From Kiritimatiellia bacterium (GTDB lineage: Bacteria > Verrucomicrobiota > Kiritimatiellia > SLAD01), in the NCBI GenBank assembly GCA_007126995.1, contig SLAD01000073.1, positions 1 through 8,708 of the forward strand: a DNA stretch of 8,708 nt. The letters are read 5' to 3'. The notes under the pieces were generated by a model. The model was given only the letters and a program-made list of their open reading frames with translations. It had not been told where the DNA came from and did not search any database. Both the position numbers and the translations under genes were made by a program. Below, piece after piece: positions 6,541 through 8,708 of the stretch (positions are counted from its first letter, which is position 1; every line of letters begins with the position of its first letter).

Positions 6541-6568
6541 ACTATAGTGAACGATCGTTCACAATCAA
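6541..6568 (-). promoter_or_regulatory. lexA promoter with an operator palindrome filling the spacer
   Basis: On the minus strand the order is TTGATT (-35, 6568-6563), exactly 16 bp of palindrome, then TATAGT (-10, 6546-6541). Initiation would fall around 6533-6535, only 2-5 bases before the ATG at 6530. A repressor bound to the spacer would block RNA polymerase directly, the classic arrangement for autorepression. The match of -35, operator and -10 in one contiguous 28-bp block is seen directly; the binding of LexA is inferred. Confidence 0.75.
6547..6562. promoter_or_regulatory. Putative LexA operator (SOS box), perfect 16-bp palindrome
   Basis: GTGAACGATCGTTCAC is a perfect palindrome. 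Its core GAAC-GATC-GTTC follows the GAAC-N4-GTTC pattern known for LexA of Bacillus and actinobacteria, not the CTGT-N8-ACAG box of E. coli. I found no second GAAC-N4-GTTC site in the window. Confidence 0.75.
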
Positions 6569-6631
6569 GGGAAAATGAGCGCCAAATGATAAAATAGCAG
6601 GACTACGATCTACCGATTCGGCGGAAAGCCC

Positions 6632-6657
6632 GGACATGGGCAGGAATGCCCATGTTC
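6632..6657. repeat. Hairpin with GGAA (GNRA) tetraloop, REP-like half 1
   Basis: Bases 6632-6642 pair with 6647-6657 (11 pairs, one G-T wobble, nine contiguous perfect pairs from ACATGGGCA/TGCCCATGT) around the loop GGAA. The core GCAGGAATGC is shared, in opposite orientation, with the second hairpin at 6673-6688. No T-tract follows on either strand, so it is not an intrinsic terminator. Confidence 0.6.
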
Positions 6658-6672
6658 CCGTCTGCCGGAGCA

Positions 6673-6688
6673 AGGACATTCCTGTCCT
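6673..6688. repeat. Hairpin AGGACA-TTCC-TGTCCT, REP-like half 2
   Basis: A perfect 6-bp stem around TTCC, which reads GGAA on the minus strand. The minus-strand core ACAGGAATGT matches the GCAGGAATGC core of the first hairpin 15 bp away, so the two form an inverted pair. Two inverted short palindromes in an intergenic gap is the layout of REP doublets (REPINs); whether it recurs in the genome is unknown. Confidence 0.5.
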
Positions 6689-6803
6689 AAATGCGCACTT
6701 TACTTGGGATGGCCCCAAGACACGCAAACAGATACTACGAGAGCAAAAACTCAATTTATATTTTAACGGGCATCTCCAAGTATTGAGGCATCGATGCAAT
6801 GTG

Positions 6804-7295
6804 CTACTCACCCGCTAAATGCAGAATACGGACGCGCAAATTTTCGGAAATCCACATCCCGGACCTAACGAGATTTGCCACCAATGGCGATACGGCATCT
6901 ATGGCACCAACACGTTTGGCTTCGAGCAAAACGCGAAGAGTCCCCCATACCGTTACCCCAGCGGCAGAAGCCGCCCGCCGCGCCTGCATGTCATCCAAGA
7001 CGGCTACCGGGCCCTGCATCTCGGTGGCTAATGCAATAACTGAAGCCTCGCCGGCCCCCAAATCTACCGCAAGCCAGCGTTCCGGTTGGTGTGTCGGTTC
7101 CCTGATCCGCACCGCCTGCAAATCCGATGGCGACGGGACATCAAGCCCTTTTGCGCGGCCGACAGCCAGTTCATGCATTACGGCAGGGGTTGAATAGGGT
7201 GCAGAAATAACGGCTGACAATACATGAAGAACCTGCGCCCTGTGCAAATACAACAGGGGGGAAGTGTTAAGGATCGCTTCAGAGCGGTTGGCCAT
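6804..7295 (-). CDS. DUF3368 family PIN-domain toxin (putative RNase)
   Basis: A 163-residue protein when started at the ATG at 7295. That start is chosen because the sequence from there (MANRSEAILNTSPLLYL) opens with the NTSPL strand that begins this family. A longer reading from 7367 adds 24 residues lying inside the antitoxin gene. Later signatures are E42, GAGEAS (Glu83), the acidic pair LDDMQARR (Asp101-Asp102) and WGTLRVLLEAKRVGAI near the end. PIN proteins are metal-dependent ribonucleases. In DUF3368 members the first acidic position is often N or D, and here it is Asn10. The start overlaps the upstream antitoxin stop by 17 bp, as in UPF0175/DUF3368 toxin-antitoxin pairs. Function is inferred from family and pairing; the RNA target is unknown. 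Confidence 0.85.
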   Translation of the reverse strand: MANRSEAILNTSPLLYLHRAQVLHVLSAVISAPYSTPAVMHELAVGRAKGLDVPSPSDLQAVRIREPTHQPERWLAVDLGAGEASVIALATEMQGPVAVLDDMQARRAASAAGVTVWGTLRVLLEAKRVGAIDAVSPLVANLVRSGMWISENLRVRILHLAGE

Positions 7296-7524
7296 GCTCC
7301 AGCTCTTCCAATTCCGCAGCAAACGGGAAGACGCGATAATCACCGGCTCGGCCAAGAAACTCAACACGGCTCATGCCTGCCAGTTCGGCAGCCCCCCCGG
7401 AAGAAAGATGACCGAGCTCGTAGAGCTTCATTGCAGCCATCAAGCGCAAATGATTCCCTAAAGCAGTCGCATCCATCTTTTCAGCCACTGCCACGCTATC
7501 CGGTATTTCAAGTTCGAGCTTCAT
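7279..7524 (-). CDS. UPF0175 family antitoxin
   Basis: An 81-residue protein with the UPF0175 pattern: an N-terminal MKLELEIPD strand, a helical block with LRLMAAMKLYELGHLSSGGAAELAGMSRVEFL (28-57), and a short acidic tail. GHLSSGGAAELAGMSR resembles a helix-turn-helix, so it probably binds DNA and represses its own operon while neutralising the PIN toxin encoded immediately downstream with a 17-bp overlap. The ATG at 7524 is the only sensible start. The Shine-Dalgarno is weak (AGG about 8 bases upstream). A perfect TTGACA -35 lies upstream, and its 17-bp partner -10 would place the transcription start at or next to the ATG. Confidence 0.83.
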   Translation of the reverse strand: MKLELEIPDSVAVAEKMDATALGNHLRLMAAMKLYELGHLSSGGAAELAGMSRVEFLGRAGDYRVFPFAAELEELEHGQPL

Positions 7525-7530
7525 GGGTAA

Positions 7531-7559
7531 AGCCTATTGTATGCATGTCGCGCTGTCAA
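7531..7559 (-). promoter_or_regulatory. Candidate promoter of the toxin-antitoxin operon
   Basis: The minus strand has a perfect TTGACA (7559-7554), a 17-bp spacer and TAGGCT (7536-7531), which keeps T1, A2 and T6 of the -10 consensus. This predicts a leaderless transcript starting near 7524. An alternative -10, TACAAT (7541-7536), has no good -35. Either choice gives a leader shorter than about 10 bases. Confidence 0.4.
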
Positions 7560-7700
7560 ACACGGGGCGGCATCGTGAGAGACCTTCTACGAACTCTCTC
7601 TATACTGCGTCTACCATGCCCTCCGTCTAAACGCAATTGAAGCACCACTCCGATAAAAGTTTCGATGTCATTCGTCATTGAGCGACACGCATTCGTTGGC

Positions 7701-7742
7701 TTGCTTCATACGCAAAAATCGCTATGCTCAAATTCACTGGAG
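7701..7742 (+). promoter_or_regulatory. Candidate promoter and ribosome binding site of the secreted-protein gene
   Basis: TTGCTT (7701-7706), 16 bp, TATGCT (7723-7728) is a moderate sigma70-like pair. GGAG at 7739-7742 lies 9 bases before the ATG at 7752. If correct, the leader is only about 17 bases. Confidence 0.35.
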
Positions 7743-7751
7743 TGATATGTC

Positions 7752-8378
7752 ATGAAAAAAATAATTATTGCTACCCTTTGTGCCCTCTCAAGCGCGCTGG
7801 TCCTTGCCGCGGAGTCGAATCTGCTGCGAAATCCAAGTTTCGAAGAGGGCGTTCCGAATCGGGCTTCACTCGCTGAAAGCTGGACGATGCAGCATCCCGA
7901 TACACATGGGGATACCTACGGCAGCGCCTCACGCGAGGATTGGCGCTCCTATGACGGACTCTATATCATGGCCATTCGCGGACTGTGGGCCAATGCCGGG
8001 GATTACGGCGGATGCTGGCAGGAGGCCGATGCGGAACCGGGCAGGCGATATCGCGCGTCCGGCTGGTTTTGGGCCGATCCCGAATGGCGCACCGAATTGC
8101 AGGAAATGAAGCTGGAGTTTTGGTCGGCCGACTACGAAGAACTGCTCACGACCAAGTCCACCTCAATCCGCCGGATTGGCCCGGACTGGCGAAGATATGA
8201 GGTTGAGGCGCGCGCCCCGGATAACGCCGACAAAGTGCGCCTGGTGATTCATGCGGAAGGCGTGGGCTACTACGGCGCGCTGCAATTCGATCACTTGGTG
8301 ATGGCCGATGTCGAATACTATGCCGAGCCCGAGGCGCGGCCGCTCGATTTAATTATTGATATTGTAGATGAAGAATAA
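7752..8378 (+). CDS. Secreted protein with a carbohydrate-binding-like (CBM4/9-type) jelly-roll domain
   Basis: A 208-residue protein with a clear Sec signal peptide (MKK, then a hydrophobic core at 4-19, probable cleavage after LAA). The mature part begins NLLRNPSFEEG (23-33), the hallmark opening of CBM4/9-type beta-sandwich modules, continues with a tryptophan-rich middle (W44, W64, W79, W89, W105, W107), and ends with LQFDHLVM (177-184), the usual last strand. The domain stands alone; no catalytic or anchor module follows, only an acidic tail (PLDLIIDIVDEE). Sugar binding is inferred from fold-like motifs and is not certain, since many such modules are structural. It is cotranscribed, by spacing, with the lipoprotein gene 13 bp downstream. 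Confidence 0.8.
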   Translation: MKKIIIATLCALSSALVLAAESNLLRNPSFEEGVPNRASLAESWTMQHPDTHGDTYGSASREDWRSYDGLYIMAIRGLWANAGDYGGCWQEADAEPGRRYRASGWFWADPEWRTELQEMKLEFWSADYEELLTTKSTSIRRIGPDWRRYEVEARAPDNADKVRLVIHAEGVGYYGALQFDHLVMADVEYYAEPEARPLDLIIDIVDEE

Positions 8379-8391
8379 TTCAGGAGTGAAT

Positions 8392-8708
8392 GTGAAGCGT
8401 ATCGGTATCTATAGCGTACTATTGGCGGCGGGCAGCGTACTCGTGCTGTCCAGCGGCTGCATGACTTATCAGGATCAGCGGACCCGGCAGCAGGTGCGTG
8501 AGCGCGAAGACATGCTGCTCGTGCAAGAGGAAATGCGGCGGCTGTCCGGCCGGATAGAAACGGTCGAGCTTGAAATGGCACAGGTCTACAGCGACATGGA
8601 TCGTATTCAGCAGGAGACGGCCCGGTTGGGGCGGACACAGGCGGAATCAACGGAACAACGCCTGGGCGCGTTGGAACGTCGCATACAGGAGGTGGACCGC
8701 GCCCGCGA
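8392..8708 (+). CDS. Coiled-coil lipoprotein, 5' part, truncated by the window edge
   Basis: An open frame of 105 codons starts with GTG at 8392 and runs off the right edge. The upstream ATG at 8390 is followed at once by TGA, so GTG is the start; AGGAG at 8382-8386 sits 5 bases before it. The first 22 residues are a signal peptide ending VLSSGC, with Cys23 the lipid-bearing residue. The same VLSSGC lipobox occurs in the cytochrome of this window. After it, from about residue 30 to the edge, there are many Glu/Gln/Arg residues with heptad-like hydrophobic spacing and no proline or aromatic cluster, a typical coiled coil (EEMRRLSGRIETVELEMAQV). The rest of the protein, and so its family, is unseen. 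Envelope coiled-coil lipoproteins of the YbgF-like kind or a peptidoglycan-binding fusion are possibilities. Confidence 0.75.
   Translation, partial: MKRIGIYSVLLAAGSVLVLSSGCMTYQDQRTRQQVREREDMLLVQEEMRRLSGRIETVELEMAQVYSDMDRIQQETARLGRTQAESTEQRLGALERRIQEVDRAR

Noticed and set aside
6632..6688. The two hairpins as an intrinsic terminator of the toxin-antitoxin operon
   Set aside because: Neither is followed by a run of T on the minus or plus strand.
6788..6797. Palindrome GCATCGATGC just downstream of the toxin gene
   Set aside because: Only 10 bp with no loop and no T-tract; too short to call an operator or terminator.
6542..6811. Minus-strand open frame of 89 codons between the toxin gene and lexA
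   Set aside because: It runs through the two hairpins and the lexA promoter, has low-complexity Ser/Leu/Arg/Cys composition, no ribosome binding site and no recognisable family. It looks like chance reading of repeat DNA.
7296..7367. N-terminal extension of the PIN toxin (start at 7367)
   Set aside because: The 24 extra residues lie inside the antitoxin coding region and precede the NTSPL strand that opens DUF3368 proteins. The ATG at 7295 gives the usual length and gene overlap.
7224..7640. Plus-strand 138-codon open frame opposite the toxin-antitoxin pair
   Set aside because: It covers the antitoxin and the toxin start antisense, is rich in Gln/Arg/Pro, and has no family resemblance.
7603..7680. 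Minus-strand 26-codon frame starting MTNDIETF
   Set aside because: Too short, without a ribosome binding site or family support, and ending before the toxin-antitoxin promoter.
8318..8650. Minus-strand 110-codon open frame at the right edge
   Set aside because: It lies opposite the lipoprotein gene, is Pro/Ala/Ser/Arg-rich, and the plus strand has a signal peptide, lipobox and coiled coil that explain the sequence better.
1..8708. CRISPR arrays, tRNA, rRNA genes or insertion sequences
   Set aside because: No regularly spaced direct repeats, no cloverleaf or rRNA-like sequence, and no transposase gene could be seen. The 33-codon periodicity at 3350-4900 is the ankyrin repeat coding pattern.

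Overview
The window (about 8.7 kb, moderately GC-rich, densely coded) looks like a chromosomal segment of a Gram-negative-type bacterium. The grounds are a Tat-exported flavoprotein, two proteins with lipoprotein signals, and two other exported proteins. The style of the exported proteins (tandem CBM48-like domains, a small NxSFEEG carbohydrate-binding-like protein) together with a GAAC-N4-GTTC LexA operator reminds me of the PVC group (Verrucomicrobia/Kiritimatiellota). That placement is inference only; no phylogenetic marker is present.

Layout. Positions 1-58 probably hold the 3' end of a plus-strand gene. Positions 132-2908 (minus strand) form a compact three-gene sulfur operon: a lipoprotein-type monoheme cytochrome c, a flavocytochrome c sulfide dehydrogenase (FCSD) flavoprotein with all three signature cysteines, and a YeeE/YedE (TsuA-like) membrane transporter. 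Divergent from it, 3100-5556 encodes an 818-residue exported protein with 16 ankyrin repeats followed by two CBM48/AMPK-beta-type glycogen-binding-like domains. Its 3' end overlaps tail-to-tail with a minus-strand lexA-yjbQ pair (5518-6530). The lexA promoter is notable: a perfect 16-bp palindrome containing GAAC-N4-GTTC exactly fills the spacer between -35 and -10, and the predicted mRNA is nearly leaderless. Next come a REPIN-like pair of hairpins with GGAA loops (6632-6688), a UPF0175/DUF3368 (PIN) toxin-antitoxin pair on the minus strand (6804-7524), and a plus-strand pair: a secreted jelly-roll-like protein (7752-8378) and a GTG-initiated coiled-coil lipoprotein (8392 to the right edge).

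How the genes work together. The FCSD operon most likely oxidises sulfide in the periplasm, passing electrons from covalent FAD to a membrane-tethered cytochrome c, with the YeeE-type channel moving a sulfur species across the inner membrane. lexA controls DNA-damage genes and appears to repress itself and yjbQ. The toxin-antitoxin pair and the hairpin repeats form a small accessory island upstream of lexA. The ankyrin-CBM48 protein and the two genes at the right edge belong to the cell envelope; their functions are not known.
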